NCBI GenBank assembly: GCA_947457255.1
Contig: CANGUZ010000023.1
Coordinates: 1 to 35,604, forward strand
DNA: 35,604 nucleotides
Direction: 5' to 3'
DNA from: Flavobacteriaceae bacterium
GTDB lineage: Bacteria; Bacteroidota; Bacteroidia; Flavobacteriales; Flavobacteriaceae
In this document: positions 25,743-33,535 of the stretch, piece after piece
Layout: each line of letters opens with the position of its first letter
Position numbering within the stretch: the stretch's first letter is position 1
Notes under the pieces: generated by a model
What the model was told of the DNA's origin: nothing
What the model saw: the letters and a program-made list of their open reading frames with translations, nothing else
Database searches by the model: none
Translations under genes and position numbers: made by a program

Positions 25743-26120
25743 ATGGGAATGATTTCAGAATTTAAAGAGTTTATTGCTAAAGGTAATGCAATGGACTTAG
25801 CAGTAGGAGTTATTATAGGTGCTGCTTTTGGCGCCATTGTAAATTCATTGGTGGCAGATGTTATTACTCCAGCTTTATTAAATCCAGCACTAAAGGCTGC
25901 ACAAGTAGAAAATTTAGCGGAACTAAAAACAGATGGAGGAATTCTTTATGGTAAATTTCTAGCTGCAGTAATTAGTTTTCTTGTAATTTCTTTTGTTATT
26001 TTTATTATGGTAAAAGCACTTAACAGTATGAAGAAAAAAGAAGAAGCAGTTCCAGCAGCACCCGCTGGTCCATCTCAAGAAGAGCTTTTAACTCAAATTA
26101 GAGACTTGCTTAAAAAATAA
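25743..26120 (+). CDS. mscL: Large-conductance mechanosensitive channel
   Basis: This inner-membrane channel opens under membrane tension to release solutes during osmotic down-shock. The 125-residue protein has the MscL N-terminal amphipathic helix and first membrane segment (EFKEFIAKGNAMDLAVGVIIGAAFGAIVNSLVADVITPAL), a periplasmic loop, a second segment (FLAAVISFLVISFVIFIMVKAL, about residues 77-98) and the charged C-terminal helix (SQEELLTQIRDLLKK). A hydrophobic gate of Val/Gly residues is visible in the first segment. It follows murF-alr by 81 nt and has its own -7 element and downstream terminator. Confidence 0.97.
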   Translation: MGMISEFKEFIAKGNAMDLAVGVIIGAAFGAIVNSLVADVITPALLNPALKAAQVENLAELKTDGGILYGKFLAAVISFLVISFVIFIMVKALNSMKKKEEAVPAAPAGPSQEELLTQIRDLLKK

Positions 26121-26144
26121 TTACCGCTACTATATATTTTAACT

Positions 26145-26170
26145 AAACCACGTCTACACGTGGTTTTTCT
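26145..26170 (+). terminator. Intrinsic terminator after mscL
   Basis: Arms 26145-26153 and 26158-26166 make a perfect 9-bp stem (AAACCACGT with ACGTGGTTT) around a CTAC loop, followed by TT-C-TTAT. It lies 25 nt after the mscL stop. Confidence 0.8.
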
Positions 26171-26214
26171 TATTAGTTATATTTGTAACATTTTGTTATT
26201 TTTTGTGAATCCGA

Positions 26215-26244
26215 TTGTTTTTATTTGAATAGTACTTACTTTTG
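26215..26244 (+). promoter_or_regulatory. asd: Putative asd promoter (-33 and -7 elements)
   Basis: TTG at 26215-26217 and TACTTTTG at 26237-26244 are spaced by 19 nt, fitting the Flavobacterium -33/-7 arrangement. The -7 element is 38 nt before the ATG at 26282, which supports that start over an upstream TTG at 26225 that lies inside the promoter. Confidence 0.65.
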
Positions 26245-26281
26245 CCATTCAAAATTATTTAAAAAAATAAAAATATATAGT

Positions 26282-27271
26282 ATGAGAATTGCAGTAGTTG
26301 GTGCAACCGGAATGGTTGGTGAAGTTATGCTTCAAGTTTTAGCAGAAAGAAATTTTCCAGTAGCAGAATTAATTCCCGTTGCCTCTGAAAGATCTGTGGG
26401 CAAAGAAATTGAATTTAAAGGAAAAAAATATAAAGTTGTAGGTTTACAAACGGCAGTTGATATGAAAGCTGACATTGCTTTATTCTCTGCAGGAGGACAA
26501 ACTTCATTAGACTGGGCTCCAAAATTTGCAGCTGCTGGAACTACAGTTATCGATAACTCATCTGCTTGGAGAATGGATCCTACTAAAAAATTAGTTGTGC
26601 CTGAAATCAATGCAGGAGAATTAACAAAAGAAGATAAAATTATTGCTAATCCAAATTGTTCTACAATTCAAATGGTATTAGCGTTAGCACCATTACACAG
26701 AAAATATAACATTAAGCGTATCATTGTTTCCACATACCAATCCATTACCGGAACTGGTGTAAAAGCAGTTCAACAATTCGAAAATGAGTGTGCCGGAATA
26801 GAAGGAGATATGGTCTATAAATATAAAATTAATAGAAACTGTATTCCTCAATGTGATGTTTTTGAACCAAATGGATATACTAAAGAAGAAATGAAATTGG
26901 TTAAAGAAACCAAAAAAATTCTAAGTGACGATTCTATCAAAGTTACGGCGACAGCGGTTCGTGTGCCTGTTGTTGGCGGTCACAGTGAAGCTGTAAATGT
27001 TGAGTTTACTAATGATTTTGATGTAAATGAAGTTCGCAATATTTTACACCAAACAGACGGCGTTGTAGTACAAGACAATTTGGATACATTCACTTATCCA
27101 ATGCCTAGATATGCCGAAGGTAAAGACGAAGTTTTTGTAGGAAGAATTCGTCGTGATGAAAGTCAGCCTAACACACTTAACATGTGGATTGTTGCAGACA
27201 ATTTACGAAAAGGAGCCGCAACAAATACCATTCAAATTGCTGAATATTTAGTGGTAAATGAATTAGTTTAA
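26282..27271 (+). CDS. asd: Aspartate-semialdehyde dehydrogenase
   Basis: This enzyme reduces aspartyl phosphate to aspartate semialdehyde, the branch point to lysine, diaminopimelate, threonine and methionine. The 329-residue protein starts MRIAVVGATGMVGEVMLQVL with the NADP-binding GxxGxxG. The catalytic cysteine is C126 (IANPNCSTIQ), and the region VPVVGGHSEAVNVEF contains the active-site His. ATG 26282 is preferred because an earlier TTG lies within the promoter. It supplies diaminopimelate for the same cell-wall pathway served by murF-alr nearby, though it is transcribed separately. Confidence 0.96.
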   Translation: MRIAVVGATGMVGEVMLQVLAERNFPVAELIPVASERSVGKEIEFKGKKYKVVGLQTAVDMKADIALFSAGGQTSLDWAPKFAAAGTTVIDNSSAWRMDPTKKLVVPEINAGELTKEDKIIANPNCSTIQMVLALAPLHRKYNIKRIIVSTYQSITGTGVKAVQQFENECAGIEGDMVYKYKINRNCIPQCDVFEPNGYTKEEMKLVKETKKILSDDSIKVTATAVRVPVVGGHSEAVNVEFTNDFDVNEVRNILHQTDGVVVQDNLDTFTYPMPRYAEGKDEVFVGRIRRDESQPNTLNMWIVADNLRKGAATNTIQIAEYLVVNELV

Positions 27272-27287
27272 AAGTCATTTTTATAGT

Positions 27288-27326
27288 AATCCACCATGAT
27301 TTTAAAAAATTATGGTGGATTTTTTA
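27288..27326. terminator. Bidirectional terminator between asd and zur
   Basis: Arms 27288-27297 (AATCCACCAT) and 27312-27321 (ATGGTGGATT) pair perfectly over 10 bp with a 14-nt A/T-rich loop, followed by a T run on the plus strand. Its placement between convergent genes suggests it serves both. Confidence 0.75.
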
Positions 27327-27701
27327 TTTACAATTTGGGCATAAGCCATTTAATGTAAAGTTTACTTCCTTAATTGTATAATTTTCAGGAAGAGAAAAAG
27401 TAGGCACTACAGTATCTAAACATGTGACTTTTTTGCAGTTTTCACAGCTAAAATGTATATGGTTGTGTGAATGATTTTGATGTACATGATTGCAACTCGC
27501 ATATTTTGTTGTGCCATCTAGGTTTACAATCTTATGTATTAAATCTTCTTTTATTAATCGTTCTAAAACCCTATAAATCGTAACTCTATCACAAACGCCA
27601 TTTGTTAAATTTTGAATTTCTAAATGTGATAACGCTTCATTAGAATGTGTTATCAAATCAATAATTGCCTTTTTTGCATTAGTATTTCTTATATTTTTCA
27701 T
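27324..27701 (-). CDS. zur: Fur-family metal repressor, probably Zur
   Basis: A 125-residue ferric-uptake-regulator family protein. The winged helix includes LSHLEIQNLTNGVCDRVTIYRVLERLIKEDLIHKI, with the DNA-recognition helix near residues 38-50. The dimerisation part has a His-rich stretch (NHVHQNHSHNHIHF) that would hold the sensing and regulatory metal sites, and the structural zinc site is C86/C89 (CENC) with C121/C124 (CPNC). The ATG at 27701 is preferred to the adjacent TTG. The assignment to Zur rather than Fur or PerR rests on the neighbours: a COG0523 GTPase and a TonB receptor, divergent from it across two matching operator-like palindromes. It probably represses them when zinc is plentiful. 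Confidence 0.85.
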   Translation of the reverse strand: MKNIRNTNAKKAIIDLITHSNEALSHLEIQNLTNGVCDRVTIYRVLERLIKEDLIHKIVNLDGTTKYASCNHVHQNHSHNHIHFSCENCKKVTCLDTVVPTFSLPENYTIKEVNFTLNGLCPNCK

Positions 27702-27718
27702 CAAGCAATATATTTTAA

Positions 27719-27733
27719 CGCAACATTGTTGCG
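27719..27733. promoter_or_regulatory. Candidate Zur box 1, over the -33 element
   Basis: CGCAACATTGTTGCG has 7-bp perfect arms around a single central T. It covers the TTG at 27729-27731 that is correctly spaced as the -33 element of the plus-strand operon. It shares the pattern yGCAAC-N3-rTTGCr with the second box. Confidence 0.7.
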
Positions 27734-27757
27734 ATAATTAAAATTTAATTATATTTG
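27729..27757 (+). promoter_or_regulatory. Promoter of the zinc operon (-33 and -7 elements)
   Basis: TTG at 27729-27731 and TATATTTG at 27750-27757 are separated by 18 nt, a good fit to the Bacteroidetes consensus. The start codon of the MerC-domain gene follows 30 nt after the -7 element. On the opposite strand TATATTTG also occurs at 27775-27782; together they form a 10-bp inverted repeat and could give zur its own promoter. Confidence 0.65.
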
Positions 27758-27770
27758 CAACTCAATTGCA
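27756..27770. promoter_or_regulatory. Candidate Zur box 2, over the -7 element
   Basis: TGCAACTCAATTGCA has 5-bp perfect arms and the same 15-bp layout as box 1; the box centres are 37 bp apart. It overlaps the last two bases of the -7 element and the likely transcription start, where bound repressor would block RNA polymerase. Confidence 0.65.
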
Positions 27771-27787
27771 TTAGCAAATATAACTAA

Positions 27788-28138
27788 ATGAAAAAGAATT
27801 CTACATCTCCATACGATATTTTAGGTATTTCAACCGCTTCACTTTGTTTAATTCATTGTATTGTCTTCCCCGTTTTATCCATAATCCCATTTGGGGTTTA
27901 TGATAATGTTGTCATTGATACATTATTTGCCTGCATTGCAATGCTAGTAGTTTCAAAGATTTTAATGAGTAATGCAACAAAGAAAGTGAAATATATACTT
28001 GGAGTTTCAATTGCAATTATAGTTACAAGTATTATTCTAGAAATTTTTTTTAAAATCCATTTAGAGTTAATATCTATTGGAGGAATAGGAATGATAATAG
28101 GGCACTTTTTAAATTATAAATCGCATATCAAAAAATGA
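27788..28138 (+). CDS. MerC-domain inner-membrane protein
   Basis: A 116-residue protein with about four membrane helices and the MerC-like metal motif [12 protein letters not shown] (C20, H23, C24) in the first one. MerC proteins carry mercuric ion in mercury-resistance operons, but no merA, merP or merR is nearby. Placement here, as first gene of a putative Zur operon and overlapping the GTPase gene by 4 nt (ATGA), points instead to a divalent metal such as zinc. Whether it carries, senses or only binds the metal is unknown. Confidence 0.82.
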   Translation: MKKNSTSPYDILGISTASLCLIHCIVFPVLSIIPFGVYDNVVIDTLFACIAMLVVSKILMSNATKKVKYILGVSIAIIVTSIILEIFFKIHLELISIGGIGMIIGHFLNYKSHIKK

Positions 28139-29376
28139 AAAAACTTCCAGTAACCGTTTTGTCAGGATTTCTTGGCGCAGGAAAAACGACCTTGCTTAAT
28201 CATATTCTTCACAACAAAGAAGGGCTAAAAGTAGCAGTAATTGTTAACGACATGAGTGAAGTAAATATTGATGCCAATTTAATCAAGGCTGAAAATACGT
28301 TATCAAGAACAGAAGAAAAATTAGTAGAAATGAGTAACGGTTGCATTTGTTGCACGCTACGAGAAGACTTAATGCTAGAGGTAGAAAAACTAGCCAAAGA
28401 AGATCGATTCGATTATTTGTTAATTGAAAGTACAGGAATTAGTGAGCCCATACCTGTAGCTCAAACTTTTTCTTTTGTAAACGAGGATGAAAACATCGAT
28501 TTATCTCGATTTAGTTACATAGACACTATGGTAACTGTTGTTGATGGATTCAATTTTTTTAAAGATTTTGGATCAGCAAAAACACTCGAGGAAATTAAAG
28601 CTAGTACCTTAGAAAATGACAATCGAACTATCGTAAACTTGTTAGTAGATCAAATAGAATTTGCAAACGTAATAATTCTTAATAAAATTGATTTAATTAA
28701 TCAAAAACAACAAGAGTTGCTTATTGCGACTATAAAAAAACTAAATCCAGGGGCTAAAATAATTACCTCAGAAAAGGGGAAAGTTTCCCCAAGCGAAATT
28801 ATTAATACCGGATTTTTTAATTATGAAGAAGCAGAAACATCAGCTGGCTGGATGCAAGAATTAGAAGGCATTCATACTCCAGAAACGGAAGAGTATGGCA
28901 TTACATCATTTGTATTTAGAGATGCACGTCCTTTTCATCCGTATCGATTTTGGGATTTTGTAGCAAATGAATTTCCAGAAACTATAATTCGTAGTAAAGG
29001 GCTTTTTTGGATAGCATCGCGACCAGAGCAAGCCATTAATTGGAGTCAGGCGGGAGGCTCTACAAAAGCAGAAGGCGCAGGGGTTTGGTGGGCAAGTATG
29101 CCATTGAGCGAACGGATGACCTTTTCTAATTTTGTACAATTTCAAGACATTATTGAAGAACGTTGGACATTAGATTACGGCGATAGACTGAACGAATTAG
29201 TGTTTATAGGGATTCAATTGAATGAAAAAGAAGTACGACAAAAACTAGAAAAGTGTTTATGTACTCCGGATGAAATTACGGATTTGCAAGACGGTTTTTT
29301 TGCCAGTCATGACCCATTCCCAATTCCAAGAAACACCAGCGAAGTATCTCCTAATGTAAAACTAAAAGAGTTTTAA
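28135..29376 (+). CDS. COG0523/CobW-type GTPase, probable zinc metallochaperone
   Basis: A 413-residue cytosolic G3E GTPase. It has the P-loop [12 protein letters not shown] at about residues 10-21, the metal-binding GCICC (C70, C72, C73) followed by TLREDL, the guanine-specificity NKIDL motif, and a CobW C-terminal domain of about 100 residues ([20 protein letters not shown]...). The C-terminus carries the segment SHDPFPIP. Zur-controlled members of this family (ZigA, and the eukaryotic ZNG1 homologue) deliver zinc to client enzymes under zinc shortage. The putative Zur operator upstream supports that function here. The clients are not identified in this window. Confidence 0.88.
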   Translation: MKKLPVTVLSGFLGAGKTTLLNHILHNKEGLKVAVIVNDMSEVNIDANLIKAENTLSRTEEKLVEMSNGCICCTLREDLMLEVEKLAKEDRFDYLLIESTGISEPIPVAQTFSFVNEDENIDLSRFSYIDTMVTVVDGFNFFKDFGSAKTLEEIKASTLENDNRTIVNLLVDQIEFANVIILNKIDLINQKQQELLIATIKKLNPGAKIITSEKGKVSPSEIINTGFFNYEEAETSAGWMQELEGIHTPETEEYGITSFVFRDARPFHPYRFWDFVANEFPETIIRSKGLFWIASRPEQAINWSQAGGSTKAEGAGVWWASMPLSERMTFSNFVQFQDIIEERWTLDYGDRLNELVFIGIQLNEKEVRQKLEKCLCTPDEITDLQDGFFASHDPFPIPRNTSEVSPNVKLKEF

Positions 29377-29398
29377 AATATTTAGTTATTACAATAAA

Positions 29399-29422
29399 AA
29401 TCGTTTCGTTTTTGAAACGGTT
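29399..29422 (+). terminator. Hairpin between the GTPase gene and the His-rich gene
   Basis: AATCGTTTC at 29399-29407 and GAAACGGTT at 29414-29422 form a 9-bp stem with one G-T pair and a GTTTTT loop. There is no T run after it, so it may attenuate, process or end the upstream message only in part. Confidence 0.4.
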
Positions 29423-29495
29423 AAATATAAGAAAACATCATAAAAAATGTTAAAAGCAAAGACTTATCATAATATTATATTTATTTTTGTCGATA

Positions 29496-29849
29496 ATGAA
29501 AAGGAGATTTGTAATAGTAAATTTAATGTTAATAGTTGTAGTATTGTTTTCAATGCTATTACAGTCCTTGCATTCTTTTGAACATTTAGCAAAACTCTTT
29601 TCTGAAAAAGAGTGTCATCATCACTATTCGCAAAAAACAGAAATTAATCATCAGCACCATCCTTTTGATCATTGTTTCGTTTGTGAATTTACTTTTGGGA
29701 GTTATGTTTCAACTGCTTTGTTTTCATTAAAAAACAGAATTCTTGTTACAATATCTCAACAATACACTTTTTTATACAAACACACTTCACAATTCTTCAA
29801 AGGAAGTCTATTTGCATTACGAGCGCCCCCAGAATTCAAATTATTTTAA
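29496..29849 (+). CDS. Small His/Cys-rich membrane protein, possible metal binder
   Basis: A 117-residue protein. An N-terminal hydrophobic segment (about residues 5-24, VIVNLMLIVVVLFSMLLQSL) is probably a membrane anchor or signal peptide. Then come SFEHLAKLF, ECHHHYS and NHQHHPFDHCFVCEF, which gives about ten His and three Cys within 45 residues. A second hydrophobic stretch (FTFGSYVSTALFSL) follows, and the end is basic and reads RAPPEFKLF. The layout resembles the small DUF2946-like proteins often found beside TonB-dependent metal receptors, but I cannot confirm membership. Context and composition suggest zinc binding at the periplasmic side. The ATG at 29496 is preferred to a TTG at 29487. 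Confidence 0.65.
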   Translation: MKRRFVIVNLMLIVVVLFSMLLQSLHSFEHLAKLFSEKECHHHYSQKTEINHQHHPFDHCFVCEFTFGSYVSTALFSLKNRILVTISQQYTFLYKHTSQFFKGSLFALRAPPEFKLF

Positions 29850-29856
29850 AACAAGT

Positions 29857-29880
29857 TCATTTTCTATTAACTGAAAATGA
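29857..29880 (+). terminator. Inverted repeat before the TonB receptor gene
   Basis: TCATTTTC at 29857-29864 and GAAAATGA at 29873-29880 pair perfectly around an 8-nt loop. It lies between the His-rich gene and the receptor. It could be a weak terminator or a regulatory site; A/T content makes the stem weak. Confidence 0.3.
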
Positions 29881-29913
29881 GCATTGTGTTTATGTATATT
29901 TTGAACAGAAAAA

Positions 29914-32298
29914 ATGCTAAAAAAAAAGTATCTCATTTTCTGCTTCTTGTTATTTAGTGTGTATTTATTTTCACAAAATACAATTAGCGGAAAAATTACC
30001 AATCAAGAGAGTATTCCTCTTGAGGGAAGTCATATTCATATCGGAAAGAAAACAGGAACGACCGATGCGCTAGGGAATTATTTTATAAAAAATGTCTCAA
30101 GCGGAAAAGTAAAAGTTCACGTTTCGTATATTGGTTATCAATCAATAGACACTCTTGTTGATTTAAATAGTAGCCTTGTGTTTAATTTTAAACTAAAGGA
30201 ACTGACTTTAAGATTGAATGAGGTTAATGTAATTCATGCTAGAAATACTATTAACAAGTCTGTTTTGGAACAAAAAATTAAAGAGGAGACCATAGAAAAG
30301 TACAGCAGTAAGACGCTAGGCGATGCTTTAAAGGAAATTGCAGGGGTATTTTCGTTAAAAACGGGAAGTACTATTGTTAAACCAATCATTCACGGGTTGT
30401 ACGGCAGCAGAGTGCCAATCATAAACAATAATGTAAGAATGGAAGATCAGCAATGGGGTACAGAGCACGCTCCTAATTTTGACATCAATTCGGCAGCTAA
30501 AATTACAGTAATAAAAGGAGCATCTGGTTTACAATACGGTGGCGATGCTGTGGGAGGATTGGTCGTTATTGAGCCTGTTTCTGTAAAAAAAGACACTTTG
30601 TTTGGTAAATCTATACTGAATTTCGATTCTAACGGACGTGGTGGCTCTGTGAGTTCTAGTATTCATAAAGGCAATTTATTTGGCTGGAGTTATAATGCGT
30701 TAGGAACATTTAAGTATTTAGGAGATAGAGAAGCTCCAAACTATGTATTGTCTAATTCAGGAAATCGGGAAGCAAACTTTTCGGGTGATATGAAATATTC
30801 AAATAAAAAGTATGATTTTACAGCTTACTACAGTTATTACAACGCTCAAATTGGTATTCTACGTGCCTCGCATACCGGAAATGCTAATGATTTGTATAAT
30901 TCAATCAACAACAATATTCCTTCTGTAGTAAAAGATTTTACGTACAATATTGAAAATCCTAGGCAAGAAGTGAGGCATCATATCCTGAAATCAAATTATA
31001 ATTATTACTTTGATGAAACAGCTTCACTAGCCATTCAATATGCTTTTCAGTGGAATAAGCGTTTGGAGTTTGATGTAAGGAGAGGAAATAACAACAATAG
31101 AGCGGCTTTAGATTTAGATTTGAAAACGCATTCAGTAAACATAGATTATAAAAAAAATCTACACGATTGGTCTATTAAATCTGGATCAAATACTGTCTTA
31201 CAAGATAATTTTGCCAATCCAAGCACTGGTGTTCGTCCTTTGATTCCTAATTATTCTAAAATTGATGTTGGACTTTACAGCATTGTAAGTCATAATTTTT
31301 CGGATAGTTTTACTTTAGAAACTGGTTTGAGATATGATTTTTCTAAAATAGATGCAACTAAGTTTTATTTTAAATCGCGTTGGGATGAAAGAGGGTACAA
31401 TTCTGAATTTGCTTCTTTTGTCGTTGGAGATTATGCTAATCAATGGCTAACCAAACCAATATTTACTTTTCATAATATTTCGAGTAGTATTGGCTTTCAC
31501 AAAGTTTTTGAAAACGATTTGAATTGGTATACGAACCTAAGTTATGCATCTAGAAACCCAAATCCGTCAGAGTTGTTTAGTGACGGATTGCATCATTCTT
31601 TGGCAGTTATTGAGCTAGGTGATTTGGCTTTGGACAAAGAAACCTCTTTAAAAGTATCGACAACTATCCAAAAAAAATGGAATGCCTTTTCGGTTGAGAT
31701 TAATCCGTATGTAAATGCTATTCAAAACTATATGTTTTTAAGACCAATTGGATTTGAAACTACTATTCGTGGGGCCTTTCCAGTATGGCAATACGAACAA
31801 ACTAATGCTAGATTAGCAGGAATCGACACACAAACCAATTGGAAGATCAATTCGCATTGGAATCATTCTCTTGCTTTTGCTTATGTAAATGGCTACGATT
31901 TGACTCAAAACATTCCTTTAATTGACATCTCTCCATATACTGTAAATACAAAAATTCAATATTCAAACGTTAAGTGGAATCATTTCTTAATTGAAGTTAA
32001 AGGAGAACTTGTTGGTCAGCAAAAACAATTCCCCAATAATAATTATTCGACTAATATTATTGTAAATAATGTACTTACTCCTGTTGAAGTAGATATAAGT
32101 ACTCCTCCTGCTAGCTATGAATTGTTACATATGTATTCAGAAGTAAAATTTAAATCCTTTCATAAAGGAATTACAACATTAGCATTTTCTGTTCAAAATA
32201 TTTTAAACACAACTTATAGAGACTACCTAAATCGTCAACGCTTTTTTGCAGATGAAATGGGTAGAAACTTTCAAATTCAATTAAAAATTAATTATTAA
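29914..32298 (+). CDS. TonB-dependent outer-membrane receptor, probable zinc uptake
   Basis: A 794-residue outer-membrane receptor. After the signal peptide (residues 1-20, ending FSQ) comes a carboxypeptidase-regulatory-like domain (ISGKITNQESIPLEGSHIHIGKKTGTTDALGNYFIKNV). The plug domain runs to about residue 230 and includes GDALKEIAGVFSLKTG, IHGLYGSRVPIINNNVRMEDQQWGTEHAPNFDINSAAKITVIKGASGLQYGGDAVGGLVVIEP. The beta-barrel follows and ends in the usual aromatic strand (FQIQLKINY). The plug pattern is of the ZnuD/HmuR-like type. It is not a SusC transporter: it is shorter and has no SusD partner. Energy comes from TonB-ExbBD encoded elsewhere. Zinc as substrate is inferred from the operon. 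Confidence 0.88.
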   Translation: MLKKKYLIFCFLLFSVYLFSQNTISGKITNQESIPLEGSHIHIGKKTGTTDALGNYFIKNVSSGKVKVHVSYIGYQSIDTLVDLNSSLVFNFKLKELTLRLNEVNVIHARNTINKSVLEQKIKEETIEKYSSKTLGDALKEIAGVFSLKTGSTIVKPIIHGLYGSRVPIINNNVRMEDQQWGTEHAPNFDINSAAKITVIKGASGLQYGGDAVGGLVVIEPVSVKKDTLFGKSILNFDSNGRGGSVSSSIHKGNLFGWSYNALGTFKYLGDREAPNYVLSNSGNREANFSGDMKYSNKKYDFTAYYSYYNAQIGILRASHTGNANDLYNSINNNIPSVVKDFTYNIENPRQEVRHHILKSNYNYYFDETASLAIQYAFQWNKRLEFDVRRGNNNNRAALDLDLKTHSVNIDYKKNLHDWSIKSGSNTVLQDNFANPSTGVRPLIPNYSKIDVGLYSIVSHNFSDSFTLETGLRYDFSKIDATKFYFKSRWDERGYNSEFASFVVGDYANQWLTKPIFTFHNISSSIGFHKVFENDLNWYTNLSYASRNPNPSELFSDGLHHSLAVIELGDLALDKETSLKVSTTIQKKWNAFSVEINPYVNAIQNYMFLRPIGFETTIRGAFPVWQYEQTNARLAGIDTQTNWKINSHWNHSLAFAYVNGYDLTQNIPLIDISPYTVNTKIQYSNVKWNHFLIEVKGELVGQQKQFPNNNYSTNIIVNNVLTPVEVDISTPPASYELLHMYSEVKFKSFHKGITTLAFSVQNILNTTYRDYLNRQRFFADEMGRNFQIQLKINY

Positions 32299-32311
32299 AA
32301 AATTTAAAAAA

Positions 32312-32890
32312 ATGAAAAATTCAAAAATTTTAGCCATTGCATTAGTATCTATATTCACTTTTTCATCTTGTAGTGATGATGATGACAAGCCAGCACCAGT
32401 TTTAGAAGAGGAAGTAATTACAACATTAACAGCTGTTTATACTCCTGTGGGTGGCGGTGCTGCAATAACTTTACAGTCTAGAGATTTAGATGGCGATGGA
32501 CCTAATGATGCTATAATTAGTGTTTCAGGGAAATTTGCACAAGGAAAAACGTACAATGGTGTTGTAACATTCTTGAACGAAACAGAAAGCCCAGCTGAGG
32601 ACAAAACTAAGGAAATTAAGGAATTAGCGCTTGAGCACCAAGTGTTTTATCAAAAAACTGGCGGTATCAATAACATTATCTATGCTGATACACCGAGTAA
32701 CAAAGATTCAAACGGAAACCCAGTTGGTTTAGAATCTGTCTTTACCACTACTGGAGCTGCAACAGGTACTATTAGAATAATTTTAAAACACGAACCCAAC
32801 AAATCAGCTCTTAATGTTGCAAAAGGCGATATGGCAAATGCCGGAGGAAGTACAGATATAGAAGCAGATTTTAATATTGTTGTTGAGTAA
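32312..32890 (+). CDS. Probable surface lipoprotein paired with the TonB receptor
   Basis: A 192-residue lipoprotein with signal peptide and lipobox FSSC; the acylated Cys is near residue 20. It is followed by SDDDDKPAP, acidic residues of the kind that direct lipoproteins to the cell surface in flavobacteria. The mature part is predicted to be beta-rich and includes LQSRDLDGDGPNDAIISVSGKF, whose DxDGDGxxD resembles a calcium-binding loop, and ends GGSTDIEADFNIVVE. Such small lipoproteins are found next to TonB receptors in Bacteroidetes, sometimes annotated as type 1 periplasmic binding fold proteins, but the function is not established. It starts 13 nt after the receptor gene. A role as surface zinc-binding partner is inference. 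Confidence 0.8.
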   Translation: MKNSKILAIALVSIFTFSSCSDDDDKPAPVLEEEVITTLTAVYTPVGGGAAITLQSRDLDGDGPNDAIISVSGKFAQGKTYNGVVTFLNETESPAEDKTKEIKELALEHQVFYQKTGGINNIIYADTPSNKDSNGNPVGLESVFTTTGAATGTIRIILKHEPNKSALNVAKGDMANAGGSTDIEADFNIVVE

Positions 32891-32913
32891 TACTTTTCAA
32901 ATTTATTTTTTTT

Positions 32914-32945
32914 AAAAGCTATTCCAATTGGAGTAGCTTTTTTTA
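32914..32945 (+). terminator. Intrinsic terminator of the zinc operon
   Basis: Arms 32914-32925 and 32930-32941 form a 12-bp stem with one G-T pair around an AATT loop, followed by further T residues. It ends the run of genes that begins at 27788. The rest of the gap to 33106 holds no gene I can see. Confidence 0.85.
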
Positions 32946-33106
32946 TTGACCAAATTAAAAAATCTTACTTTGTACTATAGTATTGATTCTTAAAAAAAGC
33001 ATCAATTTTATTTTTTTACTTTTCGTAATTATTTATGTGTTTCATATAGAATAATTTACTAATTTAGGTTAAATTTAAAATTAACTAACCAATAAAATTT
33101 TTTTAT

Positions 33107-33481
33107 ATGAATTCACAATTTTCGTTACTAGTTAGAATTACTTTGGGAGTTTTGCTTGTAGTTTTTGGGAGCAATAAGTTTTTACATTTTATTCCGCTTC
33201 CAGAACCAACTGGTGCAGCGGCTAATTTTATGAATTCATTAGGCGCAACAGGATATATTTTTCCACTTGTTGGAATTCTTGAAGTTGCTATTGGTGCTTT
33301 GTTATTATTAAAGAAATGGATTGCTTTTGCTTTGATATTGTTGGCGCCGATTTCAATTAATATCGTACTTTTTCATTTATTTTTAGACATCCCTGGTTTA
33401 AGCGCGGCTTTATTAGTAGCAATTTTAAATGGAATTTTAATTTATAAACATTGGAAACAGTACACTCCGCTATTTTTATAA
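33107..33481 (+). CDS. DoxX-like small membrane protein
   Basis: A 124-residue inner-membrane protein with four hydrophobic segments: about residues 5-24, 48-68, 69-85 and 90-115. The first segment reads VRITLGVLLVVFGSNKFLHFIP, typical of the DoxX/DoxD-like family (compare the pattern R...G...F.....K). Its role in the cell is unknown; some family members act in quinone or thiol redox chemistry. It stands alone, between the terminator of the zinc operon and its own bidirectional terminator. Confidence 0.8.
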   Translation: MNSQFSLLVRITLGVLLVVFGSNKFLHFIPLPEPTGAAANFMNSLGATGYIFPLVGILEVAIGALLLLKKWIAFALILLAPISINIVLFHLFLDIPGLSAALLVAILNGILIYKHWKQYTPLFL

Positions 33482-33501
33482 TTAACAGTAAAACATCAAT
33501 T

Positions 33502-33535
33502 AAAAAGGCTTTTTTTTGAAAAGCCTTTTTGTTTT
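33502..33535. terminator. Bidirectional terminator between the DoxX-like gene and mtgA
   Basis: Arms 33502-33513 (AAAAAGGCTTTT) and 33519-33530 pair perfectly over 12 bp, with T runs on both strands after the stem. It serves the convergent 3' ends. Confidence 0.85.

Noticed and set aside
29914..32298. SusC-type polysaccharide importer
   Set aside because: At 794 residues it is shorter than SusC proteins, has no SusD neighbour, and its plug sequence and gene context fit a metal receptor better.
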